Part shown: in pieces, positions 1 to 9,332 of the stretch
How the letters are laid out: each line of letters opens with the position of its first letter
How positions within the stretch are numbered: position 1 is the stretch's first letter
From: Fibrobacterota bacterium
GTDB taxonomy: Bacteria; Fibrobacterota; Chitinivibrionia; Chitinivibrionales; Chitinispirillaceae
Assembly (NCBI GenBank): GCA_023459055.1
Contig: JAEWVR010000028.1
Location: forward strand, 1 to 59,401
Reading direction: 5' to 3'
Length of the DNA: 59,401 nucleotides
Position numbers and translations under genes: made by a program
The notes under the pieces: model-generated
The model's input: the letters and a program-made list of their open reading frames with translations, nothing else
Databases searched by the model: none
What the model was told of the DNA's origin: nothing

Positions 1-140
1 TGGCGCAGGCCCGGCGTGCAAGCGATGAATGTATCTTTATGCTGCTTGGAAAAGTGATTGAATCATCCCGTACCGAGACACTCTTCCTGAGCCCCAGAGA
101 TCCGAAAACCGCTGAGTATATTGAAGGGCGTTACGGTTGA
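1..140 (+). CDS. pstB: PstB phosphate ABC transporter ATPase, C-terminal fragment
   Basis: The window opens inside a reading frame (first whole codon at base 3) that gives 45 residues ending in YIEGRYG before a TGA at 138-140. The pattern of Ala-Arg-Arg-Ala-Ser-Asp, then a Phe-Met-Leu-Leu-Gly-Lys segment, then Thr-Leu-Phe followed by Thr-Ala-Glu-Tyr-Ile-x-Gly-Arg-Tyr-Gly is the characteristic end of PstB, the cytoplasmic ATPase of the high-affinity phosphate importer PstSCAB. The Walker motifs lie outside the window. A hairpin with a T-run follows, so this is probably the end of its transcript or shortly before phoU in another location. The call rests on the recognised C-terminal signature only. 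Confidence 0.82.
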   Translation, partial: AQARRASDECIFMLLGKVIESSRTETLFLSPRDPKTAEYIEGRYG

Positions 141-192
141 TTGTTTTAACCACATGGTGCATCAGGCCAATTTACCGTTTTTACAGGTCATT

Positions 193-231
193 AAAAGACG
201 TACATGTATTTCAGTGTATGTCTTTTTTTTT
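193..231 (+). terminator. Rho-independent terminator after pstB
   Basis: A 12-bp stem (193-204 with 215-226, one G-T wobble) has a 10-base loop and continues into a run of nine T (222-231 region). It sits 50 bases past the pstB stop. The A-run at 193-196 means it could also act weakly on the opposite strand for the converging lipoprotein gene. Confidence 0.75.
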
Positions 232-265
232 AAGCATAATTTGCGAGTGTAAACCGGGATGTGGT

Positions 266-295
266 CCGCTGATGTGCAAAAATCAGCATCAGCGG
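266..295 (-). terminator. Hairpin downstream of the surface lipoprotein gene
   Basis: A perfect 9-bp stem, CCGCTGATG (266-274) with CATCAGCGG (287-295), encloses a 12-base loop. It lies 20 bases after the minus-strand stop at 315. There is no clear T-run on the minus strand, so termination activity is uncertain. Confidence 0.35.
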
Positions 296-314
296 AGAAA
301 TACATTATACTCTG

Positions 315-3300
315 TTACTGAATTAATTTTGCGACAGTATTGTTACTCTCATTCCCTTCACTAATTGCATCACCCCAATCAATTTTAGCAGTAAGATAGG
401 GTTTGTCTGCAGGTACTGCGCCATAAGCAGCAAACGTTCCTGAATAAGTTGCATTAGCAGCAAGTCCTGCGGAGACTCCAAGAATACTCCCGCCAGCGGC
501 CTTATCATCAGCATCGTTAAAAACCGCGTCAGCAGAATAGAAATTCTGTATAGACACATTATAGAGGCTTTCAATAGTACTTCCACCTACATTTTTTATG
601 ATATAGGAATATTCGACCCTGGTGTCAGTTATTGAGGTTATGGTCAGATTTGTAAATACAAGATCGGGAAGATTATTCTCGTTTGACACTACTGAAAACA
701 CAGTATTGTTACTCTCATTCCCTTCACTAATTGCATTACCCCAATCGATTTTAGCAGTAAGATAGGGTTTGTCTGCAGGTACTGCGCCTGAAGCATAATA
801 CTTTCCTGAATAAGTTGCATTAGGTGCTAGTCCTGTGGAGACTCCAAGAATACTCCCACCAGCGGCCTTATCATCAGCATCGTTAAAGACAGTGTCAGCA
901 GAATAGAAATTCTGTATAGACACATTATAGAGGCTTTCAATAGTACTTTCACCAACATTTTTTATGGTATAGGAATATTCGACCCTGGTGTCAGCTATTG
1001 AGGTTATGGTCAGATTTGTAAATACAAGATCGGGAAGATTATTCTCGTTTGACACTGCTGTAAATGTTGCACTGACAGTTGCATCTCCAGAGGTTAGTTT
1101 TACTGTTGTTGATGCAGTAGTTGGACTGGCTATTGTTGCAGTTCCCTTGGACACAATCCATTTGTTAAATGTATACGTTTTTGCTGTTGGTACGGCTGTA
1201 ATTGTTGTTGCTGCTCCATACATAACTTTTACCGGTGAACTTGACGGAACCGATATAGATCCGCCGGTAGTGGGTGTGACAGTAAGTTCATATGTAATCG
1301 CTTCAAATTTTGCAGTAAGAGTAGCCCCACCCGATGTCAACTTGACAGTCGTAGATGCTGCGGTAGTATTAGCAATAATTACGGAACCTGATGCACCAGT
1401 TGTAGTATATGTCCATCCGGAAAACTTATAGCCGGTAGCCGGGGTTGCTGTAATTGTCGTTGCTGCACCGTGAGCTACTTTGGCAGGTAAGTATACAGGT
1501 GCAGTTATTGCACCACCGGTTCCTGCTACTACATCAAGCGAATATGTTACTGATGAAAATGCCGCACTGATTGTCGCATCTCCAGACGTTAGTTTTACTG
1601 TTGTCGTTGCAGAGCTTGAATTTGCTATAGTAGCAGTACCAGTAGTAACAGTCCACCCTGCAAAAGTATACCCCGCTGCAGCAACAGCTGTTATCGTTGT
1701 TGCAGTACCAGCATTCACTGTAACAGGAGATGGTGATGGGGCTGTTATTGTTCCACCGGTACCTGCAGTTACTGTAAGTGAATAGACATTCTGAGAAAAA
1801 GAAGGTGCAATCGTTGCATCCCCTGATGTCAGTTGGACGGTTGTAGAAGCTGCACTGGCATTGGCTATGGTTGCAGTACCAGCCGTTACAGTCCAACCTG
1901 AGAAAATATACCCGGTGCTGGCGTTTGCAGCAATTGCCGTTGCAGCACCATGTGTCACTGTTACCGGTGAAGTCGCAGGAGCTGTTATTGTTCCACCGGT
2001 ACTGCTATTTGAAACTGTAAGCTTGTAGTTGTTAATATTCCATTTTGCAAACAGTGTCATATTACCAGTAACAGGCTCGGTACCGAAAGCCCACGCACTT
2101 GTGTATGTCGAATCCTTAAACCATCCTGCAAAAGTATAACCGGTTTTAATTGGGGTTACTGGTGAGACAACTGCATCACCATGGACCACCGTCTGTGAAA
2201 GGACAGTATTCCCTCCTCTGGAATCAAAGGAAACGATATACTGATTTACTTTCCATTTTGCATATAATACTGTATTGGCGTTACCCATTGTAAAATTGCC
2301 GCCATCAGTGTACACAACCGGACCTGTTGCGTTAAGCGCCCAGCCATCAAATGTTGAGCCCGTTTTTATATAATTAATCGTCTTTAATGGGGCAACTGCA
2401 CCACTGGCAATACTTTGTGCTGTCATTGTGCCGGTCGCAGCGGCATCATTTTTATCAAAGGTAACCATATATGTATTCTGCGACCACACTGCATACAGTG
2501 TTACATTTGAGACCCCCATCGTAAAGCTTGAACCATCAGCATACACAACCGCGCCACCAGTACTGGTCGCCCATCCGGTAAAAACCCATCCGGCCTTCGT
2601 AAAGGTATTTACATTAAGCGAAGCTGCGGTTCCACTGGCGACAGACTGTGATGCCATTGTACCCGTAGCTGCGGCATCATTTTTATCGAAGGTAATCGAA
2701 TAACTGTCGGCAGTCCATTTTGCATACAACGTTACATTGGCAGTACCCATAGTAAAATTTGCCTTGTCTGTATATGCAACTACTCCTGATGGACTCAACG
2801 CCCATCCGGTAAATGTTGCCCCTGCCTTTACAAATGCATTAGCAGTAAGAAGCGATAATGATCCGGCTGAAAGAGATTGCACGGTCATCGTACCCGTAGC
2901 ACCTGCATCATTTTTATCAAATGTCACATTGTAAATATTCGCAGACCATTTTGCATACAGCGTTATGTCTGCAGCACCCATTGTGAAAGCTGCACCATCT
3001 TTGTACATCACCGGACCAGTAGGACTTGTTGCCCAGCCATCGAATGTCCAGCCGGATTTGGTAAAACTGTTTACTGTTAACGCTGCTGATTCACTATTGT
3101 TAATGGTTTGCTTAGCCATTGTGCCTGTTGCAGCACTGTCATTTTTATCAAAGGTAACTGAATAGCCATTAATTATCTGACTTGTTATATAGACTGTATC
3201 AATCGACTTATTGACATTAAGAGCGCTGTCTGTTGCAGTAATAATAACAGGCGTTACTCTGTTAGCATCAAGCGCACTGACACTGACTTTCCACAAAGAT

Positions 3301-5030
3301 CCCGTATCCCTTAATCCCGGATATGCAACAGAACCGGTAATACAATTTACCGACAGTACACCTGATGGGTCAGTGACTTTTACTATAATGGTATAACTTG
3401 ATGTATTTGTAATTACACTGTCTTTTGATGGTGAAATCAGAACAATTGATGGTCCAGACTTGTCATTATCGTATTTAACACGTACGGAAAGAGAATCTTT
3501 GTTTTTTGCATATGAAGAATCGGTGGCAATGATTTTTATGGTCGAATATCCGCTGGCCCTGATCCCTTTTGCCATTCCGGTCCAAAGATTTGGGACACTT
3601 ACCGATTTTCTCATATCAATAAGAGATGTATCACAAAAACCTTTAACAATGCTCACTCCACTATCGTCAACACAGAACACTTTTACCTCAAAGGAATCAA
3701 CACTGATAAATGTATCTCTTGATGGTGACTGAAATGTTATTACCGGTGGGACGTTATCTGATACTGTAAAATCATATTTGAGATGCACTTTTAGAGTACA
3801 CAGATTCTTAGCCGCATCTCCTGCAACAAACAAAATTGTGTTCCAGGTGTTTGATTGAAGGCCTGTAACGGTCGTTGTAAAGATAGAATCAGCGGAATTA
3901 GCGACATTATACATCGTAGTTCCCATAAAACACTTTACGGTATCAATTCCACTCTCATCCTTGACAGAAACGGTAACCGGTATATTAGATGAGGAGACAG
4001 TTACACTATCAGCTGATGGTGATATTCGTCTGATTACCGGTGCCTTTGTGTCTGCAGCTGTACTGGAAACAGTCAGCTCGACAGTTAGTGTATCAGTCAA
4101 CCCCAACGGATCTTTGGCAATAATACGAATAATGTTCTTACCCGTATCTGTCATAGCAGGCGAAAACATATAGGTTGCGCTAATGATTGTATCGGTGATT
4201 GGAACACCCGAAAGTAGCGCATAGGTTAGAGTATCGTTATCCGGATCAGTGCAATTACTACCCAATGGATACGTGAAAAGAGCTCCCGGTTTTGCTGTCA
4301 ATTGAACATTTTTCTGATTCCACTGAGGTGAACGATTAACCAGACTTTTACTTACCGTAATAACGACATAATCAGTATCTGACATTGCAGGATATCCGTT
4401 GTCGGTAGCAACAAAAATTACTGTATGTTTTCCGGTATCTTTAATTGATGGAGTCCATTCAAAGGTGTTCATTGAGAATGTGGAATACTCCGGCTTTTTA
4501 AGTGTTGAAATAGTAACTGTCTGACCTGCATCAAGATCGGTTGCAGATACACCGATAGCAACTTTTTCACCATTAAGAACAGCCTGAGGACCAGGTACTG
4601 TTAAAACCGGTTCATGTACCCCCGATGTAAGTCCGATAATCCGTATTGTTCCCTTATCTGTAACATCCGGCAACTCATCAATAAATCCTGTCACGGTTAT
4701 ATCATAGATACCCGGATTTGTGAGCAATACCGGATAATACACTGTATCATAAAGTTTTGATGCAGGTTTGAAAGAATAACTTTTTACAACATCGGTACCT
4801 TGTGTCACTCTAAGCACTGCAGAATCCATAAACGATCCAAGGTAAAGCACCACTCCTACAGAACCGACATTACCTGATGTATCAGTTATGCTCGAGTCAT
4901 TTAGTACACCGGATGATGATTTAAAAAACAGTGAGACACTTGCTTTTTCGGGACCAGGAGGAGGCTGAGGCAGATCACACTGAAGTACAATTAAACACCA
5001 AAAGACGCAGAGAAATACATTTTTCAACAT
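315..5030 (-). CDS. Giant surface lipoprotein with Ig-like, InlB B-repeat and CARDB domains
   Basis: The gene encodes a protein of about 1571 residues. The ATG at 5030 is preferred to the ATG two codons upstream because AAAGGA lies at a proper distance only from the inner one. A hydrophobic signal ends in VLQC (Cys about 18), a probable lipobox with an unusual Gln before the Cys. Residues about 20-620 hold Ig/cadherin-like modules with Asp-rich loops. About 620-1000 hold five Listeria-Bacteroides (InlB B) repeats, recognisable by VTFDKND starts and TLYAKW ends. About 1000-1325 hold four divergent InlB B repeats (GGTITAP, FSGWTV, TTVKLTSGDAT). The last 245 residues are two nearly identical CARDB-type domains (LPDLVFTNLTI start, EGNESNNTV end). 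These architectures belong to secreted adhesins and matrix proteins, so I infer a cell-surface binding role; the ligand is unknown. It is transcribed alone, divergently from miaB. Confidence 0.85.
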   Translation of the reverse strand: MLKNVFLCVFWCLIVLQCDLPQPPPGPEKASVSLFFKSSSGVLNDSSITDTSGNVGSVGVVLYLGSFMDSAVLRVTQGTDVVKSYSFKPASKLYDTVYYPVLLTNPGIYDITVTGFIDELPDVTDKGTIRIIGLTSGVHEPVLTVPGPQAVLNGEKVAIGVSATDLDAGQTVTISTLKKPEYSTFSMNTFEWTPSIKDTGKHTVIFVATDNGYPAMSDTDYVVITVSKSLVNRSPQWNQKNVQLTAKPGALFTYPLGSNCTDPDNDTLTYALLSGVPITDTIISATYMFSPAMTDTGKNIIRIIAKDPLGLTDTLTVELTVSSTAADTKAPVIRRISPSADSVTVSSSNIPVTVSVKDESGIDTVKCFMGTTMYNVANSADSIFTTTVTGLQSNTWNTILFVAGDAAKNLCTLKVHLKYDFTVSDNVPPVITFQSPSRDTFISVDSFEVKVFCVDDSGVSIVKGFCDTSLIDMRKSVSVPNLWTGMAKGIRASGYSTIKIIATDSSYAKNKDSLSVRVKYDNDKSGPSIVLISPSKDSVITNTSSYTIIVKVTDPSGVLSVNCITGSVAYPGLRDTGSLWKVSVSALDANRVTPVIITATDSALNVNKSIDTVYITSQIINGYSVTFDKNDSAATGTMAKQTINNSESAALTVNSFTKSGWTFDGWATSPTGPVMYKDGAAFTMGAADITLYAKWSANIYNVTFDKNDAGATGTMTVQSLSAGSLSLLTANAFVKAGATFTGWALSPSGVVAYTDKANFTMGTANVTLYAKWTADSYSITFDKNDAAATGTMASQSVASGTAASLNVNTFTKAGWVFTGWATSTGGAVVYADGSSFTMGVSNVTLYAVWSQNTYMVTFDKNDAAATGTMTAQSIASGAVAPLKTINYIKTGSTFDGWALNATGPVVYTDGGNFTMGNANTVLYAKWKVNQYIVSFDSRGGNTVLSQTVVHGDAVVSPVTPIKTGYTFAGWFKDSTYTSAWAFGTEPVTGNMTLFAKWNINNYKLTVSNSSTGGTITAPATSPVTVTHGAATAIAANASTGYIFSGWTVTAGTATIANASAASTTVQLTSGDATIAPSFSQNVYSLTVTAGTGGTITAPSPSPVTVNAGTATTITAVAAAGYTFAGWTVTTGTATIANSSSATTTVKLTSGDATISAAFSSVTYSLDVVAGTGGAITAPVYLPAKVAHGAATTITATPATGYKFSGWTYTTTGASGSVIIANTTAASTTVKLTSGGATLTAKFEAITYELTVTPTTGGSISVPSSSPVKVMYGAATTITAVPTAKTYTFNKWIVSKGTATIASPTTASTTVKLTSGDATVSATFTAVSNENNLPDLVFTNLTITSIADTRVEYSYTIKNVGESTIESLYNVSIQNFYSADTVFNDADDKAAGGSILGVSTGLAPNATYSGKYYASGAVPADKPYLTAKIDWGNAISEGNESNNTVFSVVSNENNLPDLVFTNLTITSITDTRVEYSYIIKNVGGSTIESLYNVSIQNFYSADAVFNDADDKAAGGSILGVSAGLAANATYSGTFAAYGAVPADKPYLTAKIDWGDAISEGNESNNTVAKLIQ
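334..1065 (-). repeat. Tandem 366-bp duplication encoding two CARDB domains
   Basis: Bases 334-699 and 700-1065 are direct repeats with an exact 366-base offset (for example AGATCGGGAAGATTATTCTC at 661 and 1027). They encode consecutive 122-residue domains differing at only a handful of positions, whereas the other repeats in this gene are strongly diverged at DNA level. The duplication is therefore recent or kept homogeneous by recombination. Confidence 0.9.
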
Positions 5031-5425
5031 AGTCATATCCTTTGTGATTATATGATGGTTTGGATTTTCGTTACTGCTTTATAATGAAATGACAACAAGA
5101 AAGTCAGAATTGCTGCTAACTATGAAGTATCAATCTAAGATAGTTTCTTGAATTCCCATTGTGCAACGATTTAATTATGATAACGTTATTCATTTTCAGG
5201 TGATTTCGGATGCATGTGTTTTTTAATACCTTATAGGTTTTATTGATTCACCCGGTTCAATAGTACAGCCTGACTGATTTCTGTCAAAATGCAGGTCGTT
5301 TACGTTTTTTTTAATAGTCACCCTGTACTCAAAGACATTCTTATACACAGTAACCTCAAGCAAAAATTAATTTTCAACATTGATTACTTTAGTATAACAA
5401 TTTTAGGTACAATACAGGATTAACA
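5031..5425. promoter_or_regulatory. Divergent intergenic region, AT-rich
   Basis: This stretch of 395 bases separates the divergent surface lipoprotein gene and miaB. It contains no convincing ORF or RNA gene. It must hold both promoters; I see AT-rich stretches but no pair of hexamers clear enough to name. Confidence 0.4.
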
Positions 5426-6685
5426 ATGCCTTTTGTGTATTTCCAGACTTTTGGCTGTCAGATGAATGTCGCTGACAGTGATGAACTTAAGCGTAAACTC
5501 GAGTCCAGAGGATTTGAGGAAACGTCCTGTATTGCTGATGCCGATTTGATTATTGTCAACACCTGCACAGTTCGTCAGAACGCAGAAAATAAGGCACTTG
5601 CCCGTATTAAGGAGTTCTCAAAGCTTAAAAAACCGCAGTGTCTTTTATGGGTGACCGGATGTATGGCGCAGCGTATGGGTGATACGCTCAAAGATACAAT
5701 TCCCGGCGTATCACTTGTGATTGGTGCCAAAGAGATCGACAACCTTGACTCAATAATTAATGAACATCTCATTCATTCCTCATTTTACAATCAGGAACAT
5801 CACAGGCATTCATCAGTATCCGATTTTATTACAGTGATGCGCGGGTGCAATAACTACTGCGCGTATTGTATCGTACCGTATGTTCGTGGTGATGAACATT
5901 CGATTCCGGCGTTATCGATTCTTGATACAATCAGAGCACGTATCGATGATGGCGTAAAGGAGATCACACTTCTTGGACAAAATGTCAACTCCTATAATGA
6001 TAATGGTACGGATTTTGCCGATCTGATTGTAAAGGTCAGTGCACTTGACGGTCTGAAACGTTTACGGTTTACGACATCACACCCTAAAGATTGCAGTGAC
6101 AAACTGATCCGTACGATTGCAGAAACACCTCAGTGCTGCTCGCATTTTCATCTGCCGGTGCAGGCCGGGGCTGATCGTATTTTATCAATCATGAACCGCA
6201 GGTATACAGCAAAAGACTACCTGAATAGAATTGGCACTATTCGAAGATATATTCCTCATGCGGATATCACCACTGATATTCTGGTTGGTTTTCCAACAGA
6301 GACTGATGCAGAATTCAATGACACGTTGTCACTTGTGAAGCAGGTACGCTACACAACCGCATTCATGTTCGCCTACTCAGTTCGTGAGGGCACGGCGGCA
6401 TCAAGAATGACCGATGATATCCCCAAACAGGAAAAACTTGACAGGCTTAACCGGCTTATTGAGGTACAGACAGAGATTACCAAAGAGATTTATGACTCAA
6501 TGACCGGTTCTGCAGTCGAAGTGATGATCAACGGGCGTCAGGACAAAAGGGAAAAATTCTGGATGGGTCAGGATAATGGCTGCAAGCGGATACTCGTCGC
6601 CGGTGAACATTTTAACAATGGTGATATAATCCGTTGTTTAGTGAAACGAAGCAGCGGCATGACACTTGTATGTGATACTCAATAG
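5426..6685 (+). CDS. miaB: tRNA-2-methylthio-N6-dimethylallyladenosine synthase MiaB
   Basis: The 419-residue protein is a radical-SAM methylthiotransferase that adds the 2-methylthio group to i6A37 of tRNAs reading UNN codons. The N-terminal UPF0004 domain has its three cluster cysteines at C11 (FGCQMN), C47 (NTCTVR) and C79 (TGCMAQ). The radical SAM motif CxxxCxxC is at C141/C145/C148 in a GCNNYCAYC context followed by VPYVRG, which separates MiaB from MtaB and RimO. The last 60 residues fit a TRAM RNA-binding domain. The ATG at 5426 has AGGA upstream. The length is at the short end of the MiaB range because the N-terminal extension is missing. It probably heads the miaB to gatB run. Confidence 0.95.
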   Translation: MPFVYFQTFGCQMNVADSDELKRKLESRGFEETSCIADADLIIVNTCTVRQNAENKALARIKEFSKLKKPQCLLWVTGCMAQRMGDTLKDTIPGVSLVIGAKEIDNLDSIINEHLIHSSFYNQEHHRHSSVSDFITVMRGCNNYCAYCIVPYVRGDEHSIPALSILDTIRARIDDGVKEITLLGQNVNSYNDNGTDFADLIVKVSALDGLKRLRFTTSHPKDCSDKLIRTIAETPQCCSHFHLPVQAGADRILSIMNRRYTAKDYLNRIGTIRRYIPHADITTDILVGFPTETDAEFNDTLSLVKQVRYTTAFMFAYSVREGTAASRMTDDIPKQEKLDRLNRLIEVQTEITKEIYDSMTGSAVEVMINGRQDKREKFWMGQDNGCKRILVAGEHFNNGDIIRCLVKRSSGMTLVCDTQ

Positions 6686-6725
6686 CATCGTGCATATACT
6701 TTTTTGTAAACATACCGGAGAAAAA

Positions 6726-7757
6726 ATGAAGATTATAAAAAGCATCATAGTGTTCTTTCTGATAATAGCACTCTCATTCGCGGCAGCGGATACCTCTGAC
6801 TATGCGATCGGTTCGGCAGCATTGCTCAAAGGAGACATCGAAACTGCTAAAAGCAAACTTACTGCAGCCTACAAAAAGAACAGTGCCAATCCGTTTATTC
6901 AGATGGCATATGCACAGATTGCACCCTGTTCAACTGCGATTGCTTTATATAAAACAATCGGCGAAACACAAACTGTTCCTGATTCTCTCAGAGCCGCCGC
7001 TTACAAGCAGCTTGGTGATTACCACAATGCATCATCGGACTATCTTAAAGCAATTGACAATTACCGAAATGCATCAAAGTATGGCAACAAGCCCATTTAT
7101 AAACATTTCTGGGCGCTCAGCGCGAATGCGTCAGGTGATACAGAATCGGCAAAATCGCTCTGGCATACCCTGACACTTGAATATGGTGACACTATTGCAG
7201 AAATCGCAAATTATCATCTGGGCCTTATGTTTACAAAACATAAGGCATGGCAGGAAGCATACTCCTGTTTTGACAAAACCGGACAGCCATCAGTATCAAA
7301 ACCCTGGGCGATTGCGTCGCTAAGCGGTAAAATTGAATGTGCAAAAAAGCTGGGACAAAACGATAAGGCTCTGCTACTTGAAAAACAGCTTGACCCGTGG
7401 CGTGATCTCCTGCTTGAAAAGACTGAATCGGGTACTACAATAGTGAGTACAACTGCACCCTCTGCGCAGGGTACAAAACCTGTTGCATCAGATACAGTAT
7501 CCGGAAAAAGTGATACGGCTAAGACATATACACTTCAAATAGGAGCATTCGGTTCAAAGGAAAACGCTCTTATTCTTGAAAAAAAGTTGAAACCTGATTT
7601 CCCTGATGTAGTTACGCTGGAGTTTTCAATTGAAGACAGGATGTTTTACAGGGTACGTGTTGGATCATTTAAAAGCAAAGATGCAGCCACGGCATTCGGT
7701 ACCGACAGCCTGGCGAAAAAAGGGTTTTCTTTTCGTGTAATGGAAAAAGACGAATGA
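6726..7757 (+). CDS. Secreted TPR protein with C-terminal SPOR domain
   Basis: The protein has 343 residues. The ATG at 6726 is chosen because GGAG lies just upstream and a signal peptide (MKIIKSIIVFFLIIALSFA) begins there; an upstream in-frame start overlapping miaB would bury the signal. Residues about 25-230 form TPR-like helical pairs (ALLKGDIETAKSKL, DYHNASSDYLKAIDNY). A Ser/Thr-rich linker follows. Residues about 268-340 are a SPOR domain (YTLQIGAFGSKENA, then YRVRVGSFKSKDAA). SPOR domains bind glycan strands stripped of stem peptides at septa, so I infer an envelope protein concerned with cell division or wall remodelling. The stop codon TGA lies inside the palindromic repeat cluster that follows. 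Confidence 0.85.
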   Translation: MKIIKSIIVFFLIIALSFAAADTSDYAIGSAALLKGDIETAKSKLTAAYKKNSANPFIQMAYAQIAPCSTAIALYKTIGETQTVPDSLRAAAYKQLGDYHNASSDYLKAIDNYRNASKYGNKPIYKHFWALSANASGDTESAKSLWHTLTLEYGDTIAEIANYHLGLMFTKHKAWQEAYSCFDKTGQPSVSKPWAIASLSGKIECAKKLGQNDKALLLEKQLDPWRDLLLEKTESGTTIVSTTAPSAQGTKPVASDTVSGKSDTAKTYTLQIGAFGSKENALILEKKLKPDFPDVVTLEFSIEDRMFYRVRVGSFKSKDAATAFGTDSLAKKGFSFRVMEKDE

Positions 7758-7854
7758 TAATTCGCCGCGTAGGGGCAAATCATTATTCGCCCACAGGCGT
7801 AAATAATCAATCGCCGCAACGCGGGGGCAAAACGGGCGAATGATAATTCGCCCC
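7751..7854. repeat. Cluster of four GGGCGAAT-type palindromes
   Basis: Four related palindromic units lie at 7751-7766, 7772-7792, 7796-7816 and 7834-7854. The best unit, GGGCGAAT-GATA-ATTCGCCC, pairs perfectly over 8 bp. The first unit contains the stop codon of the SPOR gene. The cluster fills the gap up to the gatB leader. It looks like a small mobile or REP-type repeat. Confidence 0.75.
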
Positions 7855-7902
7855 AACAAATATAGATAATATTCGATAATTATATAATTGAGGAGGTTTG
7901 CG

Positions 7903-9327
7903 GTGGAATTTGAAATGGTGGTTGGTCTTGAGGTACACGCACAGCTCTTGACACAGACAAAACTTTTCTGCGGATGTACATCAAAGTTCGGTGATGGCCC
8001 CAATACACATGGATGCCCCAACTGTCTTGGCCTCCCGGGATCTCTGCCGGTTCTTAACCGTGAAGCTGTTACAATGGCAGTAAAAGCGGGTCTTGCACTT
8101 GGTTGCCCGATTGCACATCGATCAATCTTTGCACGCAAAAATTATTTCTACCCGGATCTGCCAAAAGGGTATCAGATCTCTCAGTACGAAATTCCGATTT
8201 GCGGTAAAGGTGTTTTGAAAATCAATGTTGACGGTAGTGAAAGAGAGATCGGTATTACCCGTATCCATCTTGAGGAGGATGCTGGAAAACTTGTTCATGA
8301 TCAGGCGCCGGAATCGCTCTTTGATGTCAACCGGTGTGGAACGCCACTGATTGAAATTGTCAGTGAACCCGATATGCGCAGTTCCAAAGAGGCTTATGCA
8401 TACCTCGAATCGCTCAAACAGATTCTTGAGTATCTTAACATCTGCGATTGTAACATGGAGGAGGGAAGTCTTCGTTGCGATGCAAACATTTCACTGCGTC
8501 CGCAGGGACAAACAAAACTTGGAACAAAAACCGAAATTAAAAATATGAACAGCTTCCGCAACCTCGAAAAGGCACTTGACTACGAGGCTGAACGTCAGGC
8601 GGAAGTATTACAATCAGGCGGTACAATTCAGCAACAGACATTCCTCTGGGATCCGAACGCCAACAGGTCAATTCCAATGCGCTCAAAGGAAGACGCCAAC
8701 GATTACCGCTATTTTCCGGAACCCGACCTTCTTCCGGTAATTGTCACAACGGAGATGATTGACAATGCAAAAACAACACTGCCGGAACTTCCTGCTGCAC
8801 GAAGAGAGCGGTTTATAAAAACACTTGGTATTACGCAGGATGCAGCTGTAGTGTTGACATCAGATAAACAGATCGCGGACTACTTCGAAAAGGTCATTGA
8901 AAGCAGGTGTGATGTACGTCAGGCTGCAAACTGGGTTATGGTTGATGTCTTGCGTATTGTTAATGATCAAAAACTCACACTCTCCGAACTCAAAGTAACT
9001 CCAGAGCGCCTGGGATCGCTGATAACACTTATTGATAAAGGTACAGTGTCTGCAAAAGCCGCCCGTAAAGTTTTTGATCTGATTCAGGAACAGGATAAAG
9101 ACCCGCAGATCATTATTGACGAACAGGGATTAACCCAGGTTTCTGATACATCGGCTCTTGAAGCAGCGGTAAAACAGGTTCTTGATGCAAATCCATCTGA
9201 GGTTGAACGCTATAGAGGCGGCGATAAAAAACTGATGGGCTTTTTTGTTGGCCAGGCGATGAAAGCCACAAAAGGAAGCGGTAATCCAAAAGAGATCAAT
9301 GCTATTTTGTCAAAACTGTTAGGATAA
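7903..9327 (+). CDS. gatB: Aspartyl/glutamyl-tRNA amidotransferase subunit B
   Basis: GatB is the kinase/amidase-coupling subunit of GatCAB, which converts Glu-tRNA(Gln) and Asp-tRNA(Asn) to the amidated forms in the cytoplasm. The GTG at 7903 is the likely start: AGGAGG (7891-7896) sits exactly 6 bases upstream, and the product then begins MEFEMVVGLEVHAQL as expected. A TTG at 7888 lies inside the Shine-Dalgarno sequence and is rejected. The protein has 474 residues, normal for the family. Landmarks include NYFYPDLPKGYQISQ, EEDAGK, NRCGTPLIEIV, RCDANIS, KNMNSF and DYRYFPEPDL, with the YqeY-like tail domain at the end. gatA and gatC are not in the window. Confidence 0.96.
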   Translation: MEFEMVVGLEVHAQLLTQTKLFCGCTSKFGDGPNTHGCPNCLGLPGSLPVLNREAVTMAVKAGLALGCPIAHRSIFARKNYFYPDLPKGYQISQYEIPICGKGVLKINVDGSEREIGITRIHLEEDAGKLVHDQAPESLFDVNRCGTPLIEIVSEPDMRSSKEAYAYLESLKQILEYLNICDCNMEEGSLRCDANISLRPQGQTKLGTKTEIKNMNSFRNLEKALDYEAERQAEVLQSGGTIQQQTFLWDPNANRSIPMRSKEDANDYRYFPEPDLLPVIVTTEMIDNAKTTLPELPAARRERFIKTLGITQDAAVVLTSDKQIADYFEKVIESRCDVRQAANWVMVDVLRIVNDQKLTLSELKVTPERLGSLITLIDKGTVSAKAARKVFDLIQEQDKDPQIIIDEQGLTQVSDTSALEAAVKQVLDANPSEVERYRGGDKKLMGFFVGQAMKATKGSGNPKEINAILSKLLG

Positions 9328-9332
9328 CAATT

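Noticed and set aside
334..1065. Direct repeats that might suggest a CRISPR array
   Set aside because: The unit is 366 bases, coding, and has no unique spacers; it is a domain duplication.
988..1785. Long plus-strand open frames opposite the surface lipoprotein
   Set aside because: They mirror the repeated, Thr/Ala-rich coding of the real gene and have no start signals.
6666..6725. Upstream in-frame start for the SPOR protein overlapping miaB
   Set aside because: It would put 20 residues before the signal peptide; GGAG supports the ATG at 6726.
7665..8138. 157-codon minus-strand frame across the SPOR-gatB junction
   Set aside because: It overlaps two certain genes and a repeat cluster; no homology-like features.
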